From Globodera rostochiensis (taxonomy: Eukaryota > Nematoda > Chromadorea > Rhabditida > Heteroderidae), in assembly GCA_018350325.1 (NCBI GenBank), contig JAEVLN010000019.1, positions 992,001-1,056,000 on the forward strand: a DNA stretch of 64,000 nucleotides. The letters run 5' to 3'. This document shows positions 29,300 to 41,319 of the stretch, piece after piece. The notes beneath the pieces were generated by a model. That model was not told the origin of the DNA, did not search any database, and saw nothing but the letters and a program-made list of their open reading frames with translations. A program made the translations under genes and the position numbers. Each line of letters starts with the position of its first letter. Positions within the stretch are counted from its first letter, which is position 1.

Positions 29300-31930
29300 A
29301 AAAAAAGGGGGGGGGGGGGAAAGCACTCCGACGAAGCGTCGGACGCCCGGCTTTGAGGTGCGGATGGGGGGGGGGGGGGAACCTTCCAAACACCACCCGT
29401 CCCAGTTTCTGCCAGTTTGCTCCCACCCGCTGCTCTCTTGCAATGCTCCGCAACAAAAAGCACACTCCAAAGAGCATATGAACCCCTCCCTAATCTCCGC
29501 CCCCATCCTTTTTCCTCCTTTTGTTTGTTTTTCATTATCCCCGTCCTTTCTTATACACCAAACTTGTTTCGAAAGAGAGAGTTCAATCACCAATCTCTTC
29601 CGTCGATCACCCCCCACCCCCTCCAAAAGTACCCTTCCCAACACTCCTAAAATGCGTACTTTTCAAGTGTGAATCCGTCATTTTGCCGTGCATCGGCGGT
29701 CCACCTTTTCAATTTGCTTACTTTCTGAAAGGCAAAAAGCATAAAAAGCAAACACGATATGTACATACACCCACACTCACTGTACGCCCGTTCCCTCTGG
29801 TTTTCGGAAAATGCTTCACTAAAATATATATGCTTTTTAAAACGGTCCGAAAACATTGGGAATTTCAAAAACGTGACGTTTTTAGGTCTTAAAACACCCA
29901 AGTTCTAATGATCAGAATATATTATACAATTCTGTTGGTGAGCAAATTTATTGATTTTCTGGAAAAATATTACTGACTGACCCCTTAGGGGATAACGGGT
30001 AATAATAACCCCTGCTCATTCGTATTTTGCCCTTGCACTTTCTCCATGGAGAGGAGTGCGGGTGCGGAATGGGGGGGGAGGCTGTGGTGGTGGTATCTCT
30101 TCCTCAAATCCTTCCTTCCCATTCAACTCGCCCTTCATCCAACCGACGTCCGTGTCTCTCTTTATCCTCCCTCCTCTCCGTCCCCCTTTTTTGGTGATGG
30201 ACTGGGGGTCGAGTGGACCCGACGAAGAGAGAGGGAGGGAGGGGGGGGGGGGGGGGTTGATAAGTGAATGGGGTAAGGGAGCAAATGCCCCCCCTCACCC
30301 CCACCGTCGTTTGCCCTCGCCTTCACCCGTCAAAGTACACTTCGCGCTCATCGCCGACGACGGCAATCGCCCAAATCAATCATCGCTATTATTGTTAATA
30401 CATATTAATATTATCGTCCCACCACGCATCGAAGGGAGGCATTGGGAGGGGGGTTGAAGGATGATCATTCTCTAGCAGTTAGCCTTATCAAAAAATCCAT
30501 CGGGGTGATCGGCAGACTTTGACACTCCGACCAAAGCCCCCCCCCCCCCCTCCTTTCGCACCAATTCCATCCATCTCTTCCCCCATTCGTCTGCACTCAC
30601 TGCAGTGGAAATAAACTTCCATTCTCACCCCAAATCACTCGCTACATTTAAAGAAGTCAACCCCAACCGCCGCCCCGTCTTTCCATTAGAGTTATTAAAT
30701 AAATGAGAGTGTAAATTCCCCCCCCCCCTCCCTCCCGGTGTTTAGGATCAAAATTTTCATTTTGAGTCCATCCAATTGGGGTGTTTACATTCGTTTGCGC
30801 CCTCGCCGATAGTTTCATCCGTCCCATAAGCCTTCTCAATTCTAACGGCGGCTCGTCGTCACTCGCTCGCCTTCATTTGTATGCAAAATCCAAAAGGATT
30901 TGTTGGTCCCCACTCTTTCTCCGTGCCCTAAAAGTCGTTATTTTAAGAATATTGGCGTCAGACAAATTAATGGTTGATTTGCCGATATAATTTGAGATAA
31001 ATGCATCGTCCACGGGTACATGACAACTCACCGACAGAGATGTTACGTTTAAGATAGGTAATGTAGTCAATCGAATCCCATGAACTTGATATCAAAGTCT
31101 AGAGAAAGAAATGAATATTTGTTATCTCATTTCATAAATAGAGTTTTTGAATGATATGTACCAAATTCATGGAGTTTGGTCCGTTGTTTTTTACGCCCAC
31201 TTTTTCACGAGTTTTATTGTTGTGGCAAACAAACTCCCCAGCAGATTCGCGAGTGCATTCTCCGCTCAAATGGTTGCCTCCCCCCCACAGACTTTCACCA
31301 ATTTCATTTTGTCCCCCCCCTCCCCCCCTCCCCGACTCCAATGAATGGATTTGTTGCCCGCCCAAACCACATCTCCGGGTACGAATGTTGGTGATAAGAG
31401 AAACAAACGCCGTTTTGTGTCCCTCCCCCCAATTTCCTCACATTCCCAAACTTCCCCTGCCTCTCCACGCGATGTGAAGAGAAAACATTCGCTGAGGAGA
31501 CGAAGACAACAAAAAATAGAAACGACAAGAAAATACTCTTCCGTTCCTCCAGCCCGTACACCGGAAGTTGCGGGGGGGGGGGGGGGGGGGAGGCTAAATA
31601 CACACAAATGCACTGACTCTCTGGGGACAAGAATGAGAGGGAAAGAAGAAGAAAGGACAGAAAACATCGAACAATTCATGAAGGGATTACTGATCAACCC
31701 CCCCCCCCCCCCCGGGGAGGGGGGGTTGCTCTGCCGTCTGCCCGACGCGATTTTTTCATCATTTGACGGGGGGTTTTTGATCATTCCCGTCGGATCAGCT
31801 CTCTATTTGTGCATTTCGGGGAGGGCCTGGGGTCGGTTTGAAGTCACTGCCATTCCGATTTCAAAACCACCCCCCCCCCTCCCCCTCCCACTCCTCCCCC
31901 CCCCCTCTCTTAACAGCACACCAACCTTTT
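29300..31930. repeat. Cluster of long poly-G / poly-C tracts
   Basis: Runs of about 9-17 G or C occur at 29308-29318, 29368-29379, 30239-30256, 30538-30550, 30718-30728, 31567-31590, 31700-31714 and 31871-31880, among others. The surrounding sequence is pyrimidine-rich, with long open frames only because stops are rare in such sequence. Similar tracts recur at 34613, 38255, 40663, 40806, 41717 and 56767. I regard these as simple-sequence repeats. The region could include the 5' UTR and promoter of the nuclear receptor. Confidence 0.6.
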
Positions 31931-32210
31931 CCATTGCGCATTCCTTTGGTGAAAGTTAATTGCATTCCCCTCGAGGTAAGGACATTTTTCCCCGACATTT
32001 CGTTCGAATGTTTCCATCGGTTTTTTTTCATTCATTCCCATCACTATTTTATGTTTCTCTTTTAGTCATTACATTTTAACCATTTGCAATTGCATGCCAA
32101 TCATCAGCCTTCACATTCCCGGGATTTTCTTCACTTCCGTTCTTCAATTTCCCAATTTATTTCATCGGGCGGATCTTTGCCAATTCGATTTGAGTTAAAA
32201 TTTGCTGAAA

Positions 32211-35200
32211 ATGCGCCAAAGGGGCCGTCCTCGTCGCTCATCAATGCCGGCTATTGCGCATCATAAGGTGGAAAATTTTGTAGGGAAAAATGGTTTAGGG
32301 ATTTTAGCTCCAAGACAATCCGTACGGGCAGCAGCAGCAGCAGCAGCAGCAGCAAAGTCCATCCCGGCATTATTACAGCGGCGAGGGGGACACGGAGAGT
32401 GGGGAGGAGGAGGAATCGCACCAATTGTCGGATCGTTACTCGCGCATCCAACTGGCGGATCAGCCGTGGTCCATGGTCACCGGACATTTTGCTGCTACTT
32501 CCGCACAACAACCCAACAGTCGACAGTTTGTGCAGGGAAGCACCAATCAAAAAAACGGTAAAGCGAGTTCATAATTCGAGCTTCTCGAGGAGTTCATCCA
32601 ACTCCATTCTCCAAGCTGTCTAACTAACTCACTTTCAGAGTATGCAGACTTCATTGACGACGGGGTTTCCCAGCCGGCGGACATTGATTATTTGTACTGC
32701 ACGCCCCAGCACCAACGGTTCAACACCAATGACGATCCTGAGCTTGAGGACTCCGCTGCGGGCCATTTTGGTTATGGGGGAACGAAGCGGAAGAGGGCAT
32801 TCTCCTTCTCCAGCGCGCCTTCCGCTTCCACCACCAACACAATGACGACAACTACGACGACAATGTTAATGGTGAACGGAGGAGGTGGAGGAGCAGGAAC
32901 ATCGTCGATGGTAGGCGGCTCGACCCCGGTGGTGGAAAAGAGACCCGCCACAAAGATTTGTCGAGTTTGCGGGGACAAAGCTTATAGGTCAGCAGCTAAG
33001 TTTCTTAGGTGTACTGCTCCAACTCTTTGCTTGTTCAGCTATAACTTCAACGTGATCACATGTGAGTCGTGCAAGGCATTCTTTCGACGAAATGCCAACA
33101 AGGAGAAGGTTCAGCGGGAAAAACTCGCGTTTTTCTAACAAATAAGAGAATTTTAACTTCCCAGGAGATACGGTGTCCATTCAATGAACAGTGCGATATC
33201 AACATTTTGTCGAGACGTTTCTGCCAACGGTGTCGGCTACAGAAGTGTTTCAAAGTTGGCATGAAGAAGGAATGGATAATGAGCGAGGAGGCCAGGCTGG
33301 AGAAGAAGCAGCGGATTCAGGAGAATCGGGAGAGGCGTGCCGCTGCAGCTACCGGAACGGCGGAGTTTGAGCCCGTTCTGTTTCATCAAGTAAAATTGAA
33401 CAAAAGTTCAAATTGGCAAAAATTCCAATCATGTTATCTTCCAGGATAGCCAAATGCTGATTGTTGATGGTGGGGATGTACCTATGAACGAGCTGATCTC
33501 GCAGCAGCAGCAACAAGACGATGTCGTCGCTCCTCCATCCGTGTTGGACATTCGTCTGCCGGAGACTGTCGCCGCGCCCATCTCAGAAAGTAACATGTCG
33601 AACGCAGTGGGCGGGCTTCCGTCGGGATTGCTTGAGTCGGCTACAGCTCCAAATCCGCAATTGGCACTTCCAAATCCGTTCATTACATCAACAACTGCCG
33701 CAGCGCCCATTTTGATGGGTTCAGCTGCTTCGGGACAGTCTGTCAGTACGGTCGAAAGGCAGCAACAGCAGCAAGCCATTGTTGCGCAGGTCGCTGCCGT
33801 GGCACAAGTGGCCGCTGCAGCGCAAGCTTGTGCAGTTCAGCGAGCGGTTCGTTCGAATTCGGGGGAAAAAGTCTCGGGGGTCGAAGCATTTTAAAATATT
33901 TTCCTTATGTTGTAGGTAAATCAGGCCGCCGCTGCTGCTGTACTGCTTCATCATCATCAACAGCAGCAGCAACAATTCGAACATCCCCCCGAACCCCAAC
34001 AGCAAGGGCCCTTGGACCCATCTCCACTTTATGATTCTGTTCTGCAGCCGTCGAAACAGGAACTGACGGCAGTACCGCCTGTGGTGGGCATTCCGGTGGC
34101 GAGCAGTACGTCCATTCACACGACGATGGCCGAAGGTGGCGAACCTTGCTTTGTCGCAAGCGGCGAAATTGTGCAGCCGTCGACCACATTCGGCACTTTG
34201 TTGCCTTTGCCAATCACTGGACAATCCAATAGCAACGAAAACGGTGATTGGCCGGATGAATTAGGGGGGGGGCTCTCTATGAATGAATATCGACGGGCCA
34301 AAACACTAAATATTTTATCGAAATCATTTCAGATTTTTTTTTCGTTCAGAAAGACTTAATTTTGGCGAGTAAATAACCCAACCAGCACCAAAATGGGTCA
34401 TAAAACGGAGAGATTACACTGCACAGACAGATAAACCCATTTGGGGGGTTGGGAGAAATTGTTTGGGTCGTCGCCGGCGGCGGCGTCCGTCCGTCCGCCA
34501 CACCGACGGTCAATTTCTGCTGCATTCGCTGCAAAAACGCCCGCCCTTCTCACTTTTTTTACACGATATGAATTTGCTCATTTCCTTCATAACCAATTTT
34601 GCATTTCCATTGCCCCCCCCCCAAAAAAGTCGTCTTTTGCACTATTTTCTTATAATCCGATCGCGATCATTATTTTACGGTTTTTGTTGTTGTTTAGTGC
34701 TTCCGTCTCTGCTCCCTTCGGGCGTCATTGTCTCTTCGAGCACAGAGCAAAACGCCCAGCAGGCCCAAAACACCGGAGTGTTTGCGCCGGCGGCGGCAGT
34801 CGCTGCGGCACTTATGCAACAACATCAAAACAATAGCGGCTGTGCCGTCGACCCTTCCTCGACCATTCTTCCTGCGATGGTTGCACCCCCCGCGGCAAAC
34901 CCATCGACCAATCTGATGCCATCGGGAGGGGGCATTATGTCCCAGGACATCCAACAACAAATTGTGTCTCAGGTAAAGCATTTTTAACATTTCAAATTTA
35001 TTGAACCAATAATAAACGTTGTCTAAAGGTTGAACGTTCAGGTCGTTGCACAACAGGCTCAATTGAATGTTCAATTTGAGCAGCAGCAACAGCATCTCAT
35101 CAACCAGCAACAACAAGCAGTGCAGCAGCATCTCATCAACCAACAGCATCAACAAATTGCAACGGTTCCTCAACAAATCCATCAACAACAAGCAGTGCAG

Positions 35201-37479
35201 CAGCAACAACAAGCAGTGCAACAACAACAACAACAACAAGCAGTGCAGCAGCAACAGCAGCAGAAAACAGCTGCTGCTCAGATTGTCGCTCATGCCCAAC
35301 AAATGGTCATCCAGCAGCAGGCAGTCAAAACTCAGAAATGTCTTAACTTTCCTTTTTTCAGCATTTGGCAGCACTGGCCAATGCGGCAGCTGTGCATCAC
35401 CACCACCAGCAACAAACAGTTGTTGCGCCGTCGACCGCTGAAAGTGTCAGCCAACAGCTGCAGCATGTATTTGACGGCGTAATTTTTAGGAAACATTTTT
35501 TCCCCAGAAAATTGGGGGAGTTTTCGAGAAAAAATCATGAATGCTGGGCACGGCACAGTGGGAAAGTGCTCTTTAAGCTTTGCTTTTCCCAGGTGGCCGC
35601 TGCAGCGGCTGCTGCACACCAGCAACAGCAACTGACAGTTTTACCGCCGCCAGCCAATGCCCCGGCGCCATTGGCTCCCGTTGCCGGAGGCACTCTCCAG
35701 ACATCGGTGCCCCCGCAGGGAATTATTCCCCCTTCGCTTTTGCCTACGCCGGCACAAGTGGGAGCTGCGGCAACCATTCTTCTTCAACAACAACAACAGC
35801 AACAACCCGTCTCGACACTCCAGCCACAACAGAGCACACAACAGCCAATGATGCCAATGCCATCGCAGCCCAATCAAACAAAAACTCAACATCATTTGCC
35901 GGAAATGGTTTCGGTGCCTAAAGATGTGTTAATGAAGTTGGTGGAGCAAAAGATTGAAGCGGAACAACGCGAACTTCAAACGCCGATGAAGTGCCAATGC
36001 CATTGTCAATGCGGTCGGTATCCGGGAGATGTGCTAATTGTGGACAAGGTGATCAAACTCGCGGCTTTTGGGATTGTCTTAAGCGCCGCATGTTCAGGTG
36101 ATGGCTGACCTCCTGGAGGGGTCGTCCAAGCAAATGAACAGCGACCATAACAGCAGCAACAACTCCACGCCTCGTCTTTCCCAACAGTTTCAGCCTGGTC
36201 ATTTCGGGTCGGTGTCGGCTGTTACCAACGGGACAATGCCTTCGACGGTTTGCGGGACGTCACAATCGCAGACAATTCTCGAGGCGATGGACACGACGGC
36301 CAATAACTCAGCGCCAACGACGACGGCCGCGACGGACCAACTCAGCAACAACGACCAGGAACTGCTGGCCGATCTGGCTAAGGCCAACGAAGTCTGGAAG
36401 TTCTCCGCCACCGTCTCCACCAACGGGGACCTTCAGTTTCTGCGCGGACAGTACACCGATGGCGACCTCCGTCGACTGATTGCAGTGGCCAAGACGGTGG
36501 AGGCGTTCAAGCGGCTGGACCAGCTTGATCAAGAGCGACTTTTAAAAAGTACGACAATCACTCGGCTAATGATGACGATTTTCTTTCTTTCTTTAGGATG
36601 CTTTGAAAGCTTTTTCGTCCTCCGCTCTTTGCTCACCATTGCCGTCGACGAGTTCAATTTGTCGTTGCTGCGTCAGAATGGAGTGCCCGAGACCACAGTC
36701 AAGTTGGTGGCTTTTCCTTAATGTTGATTAAGAAGATTCAAGCCATTTTTGATTTGATTTAAATTAGTAATTTAACTTTCATTATGCCATTGGTCCGTTG
36801 GCTTCACCTCCCGTGCCCCCCAGGTTTTACGCGCAATTCCCAGCCGAATGGCGGCAGAACGAGACGGTGAACCTTTTGCTGGGAATGTTGCTGCTGTTCG
36901 ATGTTGAGGTGCCCGGTCTGCAGAGTGCCATTTCAGTTACCGTGGAGAACATGAAGTTCCAGTCCATCCTGAAAAGGTCTCTCTTCCAATCCACCCATTT
37001 ACATTCGGTTAGATCGAATTCGATCTCACATTTTTGGGCGTCCTATTCTTTGCCTCCTCTCATATTGCGATTTGATCTCTGAACCAAAATATCCGATTTT
37101 CATATTTATATAATTTGTTATTATAATTCATAAGCATTCGTGAAATAAAACATTTTTGCAACGATCATCTGTCGGGCGGTTGATTTTCTTTGCGTTTAGA
37201 TTCCTTTTCGTCCTCTGTGAGCGCGATTCGGCCCGTGCCGACGTTGCCAACGCGGAGTTGCTGTCGCGGTTGGACCAATTGAAGTTGATGTTCCCGGCAC
37301 CCGCCGGCTCCGGCACTCTTTCGGCCGCCCCCTGCATGGTTTCCTTGCCGATGAGTGCCGCCACCGCGCCACTTCTGTTGCCGCCGGTGCATTCGACCGC
37401 CTCCGCCACCTCTCCCGAAAACAACGGCACAATTGCGCAAATGGTCGGAGTCGAAATTGCGAGGACGAACATAACGTGA
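32211..37479 (+). CDS. DAF-12/NHR-8/NHR-48-type nuclear hormone receptor with glutamine-rich linker
   Basis: This receptor group controls dauer-type arrest, lifespan and lipid metabolism in nematodes. The proposed exon 1 (32211) encodes a short basic start with an AT-hook-like RGRPR, followed by polyQ. The two-zinc-finger DNA-binding domain lies at about 32940-33300. It has CRVCGDKAY, the P-box CESCKAFFRRN diagnostic of this subfamily, and CQRCRLQKCFKVGMKKEW. A very long Gln/Ala/Pro-rich linker (33460-36000) separates it from the ligand-binding domain (36340-37300), which has DQERLLK, LLGMLLLFDVEVPGLQSA and ENMKFQSILKR. After LSRLDQLKLMFP the frame becomes Ala/Ser/Pro-rich and stops at 37477. 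I do not see the usual AF-2 helix. The start and several linker joins are tentative; orthology within the subfamily is open. Confidence 0.85.
35078..35330 (+). repeat. CAG/CAA repeat tract encoding polyglutamine in the nuclear receptor
   Basis: Mixed CAG and CAA codons encode repeated units such as QQQAVQQ and LINQQ over roughly 80 residues. The mixture of codons and interruptions (AV, LIN, IH) indicates an expanded, imperfect tract inside the linker, not a pure microsatellite. Other polyQ/polyA tracts occur at 32325-32353, 33757-33775 and 35783-35830. Confidence 0.8.
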
Positions 37480-38780
37480 TGGTGCGCCATCGACGGCAGC
37501 TCCAACTGAACGCTGTCGCCGACGGAAATTGGCAAAACGCAATTTGATTAGAATCTGTCAGCCCTCCTCTCTCTTCTTGTCCGCTTTCTGGTCCAATTTG
37601 AATCAGGTATGGCCCGGTTCCGGGAACCGCACTTTCTTCGGGTTTCTCATTTTCAGGCGTTAAACTTCCCAGGATTTCTATTCTGCCGAACCCTAATTAC
37701 CTAATTAACAACTCTAATTTCGAACTCCCTTGTCACCTCAGGCAATTTCCCCGAATGGTTGTGGCGTTTCGAACTTATTCCGCCTGGATTTCCGTCTCGG
37801 ATACCTCCGGTCGCTTCGATGTTTTCTCTTTTTATAACCCCCTCCGACCATCAAAATTGTTTTTCAAAATTTTATGATTAATAAATTCTATCAAATTTTA
37901 TTCGCATATTAAATAGCAATTAGAATTTACAAATTACGCTTGTTTTTCAACCATTTTTACCCAAAACTTTTATCATAGCAAATGAAGTCTCCCGCCGTCC
38001 CAATTAAAGTCTATTTTATAAATTGGCACTTCCCATTTCATTTGTCCCATCTTCCAATCTCCGATAATGCCATCTCTAAACAAAAATGCCTATGTTAGGC
38101 CCATTAATTTATACGCTCCGTTTGGCCCTCCCAAAGTTACAACATACAGAGAATACATACCGTTGGGTTGTTCAACTACAGTTACAGTATCTCTCGTAAT
38201 GTTTCCTTAATTTATTTTTGTTTGCTAATTGTTGTCCTAATTCAAAGCTTCTCCCCCCCCCCCCCCCCTACTAAATGGGTGTTCATCTACAAATCATTCT
38301 GTTCCTTCGCTCAAATTAACCCAATGCCACACCGGACTATCCATTCCATTTGTTGTTACTTTCTCTGTCATAAATCACAATGATCACAGCGTCTTTAATT
38401 GATCAATTGATCGATCGATCGATTATCCGTTTTTGTTGTTGTCTACAGTACTCCGACCGACATATTGCTACAGTGCCACCAATTGACCATTAATTCATTC
38501 CCTCCAACAGTTTGTTTGTTTGAAAGAGACTGAAAATTAAATAAATAATTCTTACGACATTTTCAATGGTAAATGATTTATGATTTAAATTATATTTTGA
38601 ATTTGGTCGGAGCAATGGCACAAAAGAATAAACGGCAATTCAATTTGCGCAGAATGAGCGAATGCCGCACAAAAGGGCAATTCAATTACAAAAATTTAAT
38701 TTTATTCGCTTTCATACAATCGGACGGCACACATTCCATTCACCGTCAGTCGCAACCACAGAAAACCAACGGACAAAGCG
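37480..38780. other. Intergenic region after the nuclear receptor
   Basis: Short pyrimidine-rich frames only. A third-frame continuation past 37479 (about to 37605) is arginine-rich and could hold an alternative receptor C-terminus, but I found no convincing exon. A poly-C run lies at 38250-38267, and a palindromic TGATCAATTGATCGATCGATCGA at about 38400. On the minus strand an AATAAA near 38706 belongs to the small frame at 38781-38897. Confidence 0.4.
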
Positions 38781-38897
38781 TTAGTAAATGTTTTGCTTGT
38801 ACTGCTCGAGAAAGTCGGTGGCCACTTTTGGAGGAGAGGCTGAAGGCTTTTCAGCTGCCGCTTTAATTAATATAAAAATAGCCTGGGTGGCATTCAT
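38781..38897 (-). CDS. Possible small protein (38 aa)
   Basis: The minus strand from the ATG at 38897 encodes 38 residues: a short hydrophobic start (ATQAIFILIKAAAEK) and a clean hydrophilic end (VATDFLEQYKQNIY). It ends at the TAA 38781-38783. An AATAAA lies about 75 nt downstream on the same strand. Composition looks protein-like compared with the flanking noncoding sequence. I do not recognise it, and an upstream exon is possible. Confidence 0.3.
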   Translation of the reverse strand: MNATQAIFILIKAAAEKPSASPPKVATDFLEQYKQNIY

Positions 38898-38986
38898 TGT
38901 GCCGGGTGTTTTGTGGTCGATGAATAAAACATTTGTAATTGTTTAATTATAAATACAACAAAATGAACTCATTTTGGTAAGGCCTA

Positions 38987-40405
38987 ATGTTAACCCACTC
39001 AATCCAACGAAATTCGACGGACATTGTGCAAGTGCAATTGCGTTCGGGCTTTGTACTGCTCCAACTTGTCGTCTCCTCTCTTCTTGTGCTGATGCAGTTG
39101 GGCATTATGCCGGTCAGTCTCAGACCCTCGAGGAATTTAAATGCCATAACTGGAGGTTGTCCATGCTGTTTATTGTTCAGGTGTTTGTGATTTATGCCGA
39201 CCTCCGACGCCGGATTCTCTACCGCATAATGTTGTCCATTGCTCTGTCCGACTTTCTTCAGCTTTACGCCATTTGGCAATTCACTCTTTTTGAAGCTCTC
39301 GGCTTCTCCAATTGGCCAATCGCCATCGAAAAGGCCAGCAGAGAAAATGGCCCTTTCAATTGATCAATTTTAGTTTGCCAGCGGCGTTTACATCGTCGCC
39401 TGGGACCATTTGATCATTCAGCATTTTATGCTCGCCCTCAACCGTCTGATCATTATCTTGCGCGCCTATTTCTCGCCAATTTCGTTCAAAAACAAAGATG
39501 AGTCCCGCGCTGAATATTGCCTTTTCAATGTGAGAGTACGGCAATTTGCCACAACCCTTCCGGCATTTCGATTCCAACCCAAAACGGAAATAATTCCAGT
39601 GATTAGCAAAGTAGAACAACCGGAACGCATCCAAACACCCGAATACCGTTCCCGGACATTCTCCAACAATTCAGTTTTTGCTCATTGTCTCTTGGCTGAT
39701 TCTGATCGTCATGGTCGTCGTGTTCATGACGCCAATCTGCGGAGGCATTTGGGACCCGGTGGCGATCGGTTTCTTTTACGACACGCGTTTGGAGTGCAGC
39801 AGAATGTACATCGACTTGGAGCTGTACTTCACCATCGTTTTTCCGGCCCTTTCCGTCCTCTTTTACCTCATTATTGTCGTTTTGTTGAAGCAGGTCAATG
39901 CCGCCATTCACTCTCTCCACAAATTTGTTTCATTTAGAGACGAAAGGGCGTTGCCGTTGTTGTCAAAGTGACAATGAAACAGTCGTCCACACAGTTGCTG
40001 AGTGCGCAGGAGAGGCGCATTTTGCTTCTGTCCGTGCTGCTCTTCGCCATCATCACGGCCCTGATCTGGGCCTGGTATTTGGACTACCGCAGTCCGCCCT
40101 GGACTCTGTTGTTCTGCAGCTACTTGCTGATTAACTCGGTTCTCAGTTTGACAATGAACTCCGAGTACAGATTCCGCTTCCTGGACATGATGAGTCGATT
40201 CAGCGCCGTCCTGGGAGTAAAATGTTGTGACCGACTCATTTCCAATGGGTCCCGAGTGACCGGTGGGGGCCATCTGGCAAACAGAGCTGCTGCCAGCACT
40301 CAGCTGAATTCGAACAACGTAACCGCCATAAATGGGCGGAACGACGCGGGACTGTTCATCAGACGGGTTCAAATCGGCAGAGGGACAGCGACGGGACGGC
40401 CATGA
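38987..40405 (+). CDS. Seven-transmembrane chemoreceptor (SRX-like GPCR)
   Basis: This is a nematode-type serpentine receptor, expected in the membrane of sensory neurons. Hydrophobic segments appear in order: FVLLQLVVSSLLVLMQLGI, SMLFIVQVFVIYAD, a second helix with MLSIALSDFLQLYAIWQ, HFMLALNRLIIILRAY, FLLIVSWLILIVMVVVFM, TIVFPALSVLFYLIIVVLL, ILLLSVLLFAIITALIWAW, and LLFCSYLLINSVLSLTMNSE. The helix-2 LxxxLSD motif and the NSEYRF after the last helix fit the SRX/SRW side of the nematode families. One intron (after LKQ, joining RRKGVAV) is clean and in phase. The N-terminal exon join near 39110-39160 is unclear. No ligand can be inferred. Confidence 0.75.
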
Positions 40406-40864
40406 CGACGGAGAAGAGAAGGCGCCTCCGGCGATGAGACAGAGAAGAGAGGGCGCCTCAGGGGTCGGCAACTCATTTTGAAGTCCATCCGAATGATTGA
40501 TCTCCCATCAATGTCCCTTTATTGCTGTTGAAACCGATAAAATTCTAATGTTCGAGACGTACTTTCGAACGAACTTCACCCCTTCCCTTCCGACAGTATT
40601 TCAATTTACCCCTTCGCGCACCCCCCAAATCAAATTTGCTGTCGTGCCATTGCCTAATTAGCCCCCCCCCCCATTAATTTGTAATTCGTTCGACGAATAT
40701 TAAATGTTTGTTTCCGCCGCCGCGGTCTTTCCCTGGGCGGTCGTCGGTTCCAAGAAACAGCAGACAGAATAATAATAAATAATAAGTGAGTGAATATTGT
40801 GCCCTGGGGGGGGGGGAATTTATACAAATTAATTGTGGAAGATTGAGGCAATTATTGGGAGGCA
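40406..40864. other. Intergenic region between the GPCR and cytochrome b5
   Basis: Holds poly-C (40663-40671) and poly-G (40806-40815) runs and A/T-rich sequence. I see no gene in it. Confidence 0.5.
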
Positions 40865-41319
40865 ATGGCACAAACGCCGACGCCGAAGCGTTTCTCGTTG
40901 GAGGAAGTGCAAAGGCACAGCCGGGAGGACGACATTTGGCTGATCAAAGACGGAAAGGTGCCGTTGAAGAGGAGGGCATTTTGAATGATGGCTTAAACAC
41001 TCAATTAGCAGGTGTTCGATTTGACTCCCTACTACAAATGTATGCGAATAAATAAATACTGTGTTTATTTTCGGCACTTTCCATTTCAGCTCATCCCGGT
41101 TAGTGCCAAGCAATTGCCCAAAAGCTCAGAAGCTCATTTTAGGGGGTGAAGCGATGCTAAAATATGCCGGAAAGGTGATCTTTGGTGTTTTGTCCCCAAA
41201 GAATGTGCCCGCCCATTTAGGACGTGACTTTTGTGCTGCGAAATGTTCAGGCCCATTGCTTCTCCTTGGACTTTATTGAGCGAAAATTGGCCGAATTGTG
41301 CATCGGACATTTGGGTTAA
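40865..41319 (+). CDS. Cytochrome b5-type heme protein (five exons, 86 aa)
   Basis: Cytochrome b5 proteins carry electrons for desaturases, reductases and P450s. Exons 40865-40957, 41012-41039, 41090-41098, 41143-41174 and 41221-41319 join in phase to 86 codons. The protein reads FSLEEVQRHSREDDIWLI, then VFDLTPYYKSHPGGEAML, the heme-binding HPGG motif with its first axial histidine. A later AHCFSLDF gives a candidate for the second. The HPGG is split over a 9-nt micro-exon (41090-41098). There is no C-terminal membrane anchor, so it is probably soluble or a short form. The C-terminal part is divergent from classical b5. Confidence 0.8.

Noticed and set aside
28911..29672. Long plus frame of 253 codons with an overlapping minus frame
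   Set aside because: Both frames are open because the sequence is pyrimidine-rich with poly-G runs; composition is not protein-like and no exon structure fits.
31345..31959. 204-codon plus frame through poly-G and poly-C tracts
   Set aside because: The frame is translated simple sequence; no domain and an equally long opposite frame exist.
35078..35330. CRISPR-like or satellite array at the regular CAG/CAA repeat
   Set aside because: No spacers; the repeat is in-frame coding sequence of a eukaryotic gene.
34694..35374. Minus frame of 226 codons rich in leucine
   Set aside because: It is the antisense of the CAG/CAA polyglutamine tract of the nuclear receptor (CTG/TTG read as Leu).
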